This document shows positions 63,758 to 64,000 of a stretch of DNA of 64,000 nt, piece by piece. Origin of the DNA: Dyella amyloliquefaciens (GTDB taxonomy: Bacteria; Pseudomonadota; Gammaproteobacteria; Xanthomonadales; Rhodanobacteraceae); contig NZ_SAYT01000001.1 of assembly GCF_004296575.1 (NCBI RefSeq), forward strand, positions 1,055,973 to 1,119,972. Direction: 5' to 3'. The notes below the pieces were generated by a model. That model was not told where the DNA came from and did not search any database. It worked only from the letters and a program-made list of their open reading frames with translations. A program made the translations under genes and the position numbers. The stretch's first letter is position 1, and each line of letters opens with the position of its first letter.

Positions 63758-64000
63758 CCGCCTTGCGCCCCGGTCTCGGAGGTCAAAAGCCAAAAGCAAA
63801 CGCCAAAACCAAAGCTGAGGCTGAGCCGAGGGCAGTGTGAATGCGCGACTCGCAGCAAACATCGGCCACGCACACCAATGTTTTCCACAGCCCGTGTGGA
63901 AGCCTATGGGCGAAGCCTGTGGATAGGTGCCCTAAACGCTTGATGCCAAAGAAGGCCGTCACGCACTGCTACTTCTTTGCCCATCACGATGTGCCGCGCA
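63758..64000. other. Window-end intergenic segment with DnaA-box-like motifs
   Basis: No complete gene is visible. TTCCACA/TGTGGAA form an inverted repeat (63883-63901), and TGTGGATAG (63918-63926) is one mismatch from the inverse of the DnaA box TTATCCACA. The final 58 bases (from ATG 63943) stay open (MPKKAVTHCYFFAHHDVPR) to the edge and may begin a gene, but I recognise no family. Confidence 0.35.

Noticed and set aside
62484..63818. Several overlapping open frames in the repeat array, on both strands
   Set aside because: They repeat with the DNA unit, cross hairpin after hairpin, and change frame where units differ in length. Such frames are often deposited as hypothetical proteins in related genomes but look non-coding.

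Overview
The window is chromosomal DNA from a GC-rich gammaproteobacterium. It most resembles the Xanthomonadales, probably Rhodanobacteraceae (Dyella, Luteibacter, Rhodanobacter or Frateuria type). This rests on the sspA-sspB and purE-purK pairs, an Oar-like TonB receptor, the thrS-infC-rpmI-rplT-pheS-pheT-ihfA-merR block, the DUF1631/nadC pair, and abundant GTAGGAGC-type palindromes. The genus is inferred; no rRNA is present. I see no integrase, transposase, phage module or CRISPR array.

Layout. 0-10 kb holds housekeeping genes: sspA/sspB, a minus-strand DUF1631-nadC-DUF3301 block, a Trm112-like protein, purE-purK, sodB, and a grxD-SDR-MarC run. 10-18.3 kb has a two-domain acyltransferase resembling ornithine-lipid synthase OlsF, then two large TonB-dependent receptors. 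Each receptor is preceded by an AT-rich region with inverted repeats and a compact RNA-like segment ending in an intrinsic terminator. 18.4-24.7 kb carries ppnN, tRNA-Asn, a FimT-like pseudopilin, uvrB, tRNA-Val, a HemJ-like protein and a nucleotide-sugar epimerase. 24.7-33.5 kb is the translation operon. Its infC starts with ATC, and about 900 bases of terminator and repeat sequence separate infC from rpmI-rplT, which have their own promoter. 34.3-40 kb is a tightly coupled metabolic operon. 40-56.4 kb contains serA facing a D-2-hydroxyglutarate-type dehydrogenase, a beta-propeller protein, pip, an MCP/c-di-GMP pair, upp, an ABC-F ATPase, psiF, a large extracellular nuclease and a class III aminotransferase. 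56.6-61.4 kb is an ABC exporter fused by overlaps to two histidine kinases and a response regulator. queA follows, and then a 1.2 kb non-coding array of hairpin repeats runs toward the end.

The best candidate for an undescribed system is at 34.3-40 kb. A divergent TetR regulator with a palindromic operator faces a gene run linked by stop/start overlaps: FGGY sugar kinase, class II aldolase, GSA-type aminotransferase, a second class II aldolase-fold protein that has lost its metal-binding histidines, and an MFS transporter. The pairing of an intact and a catalytically degenerate aldolase, together with a kinase and an aminotransferase, suggests an unassigned sugar or amino-sugar pathway. Its substrate cannot be read from the sequence.

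Other points of note are the regulatory RNAs upstream of the TonB receptors, the thrS leader, the perfect 21-bp palindrome at the uvrB promoter, the tandem paralogous kinases, and the composite hairpin repeats that recur in the infC-rpmI gap and after queA.
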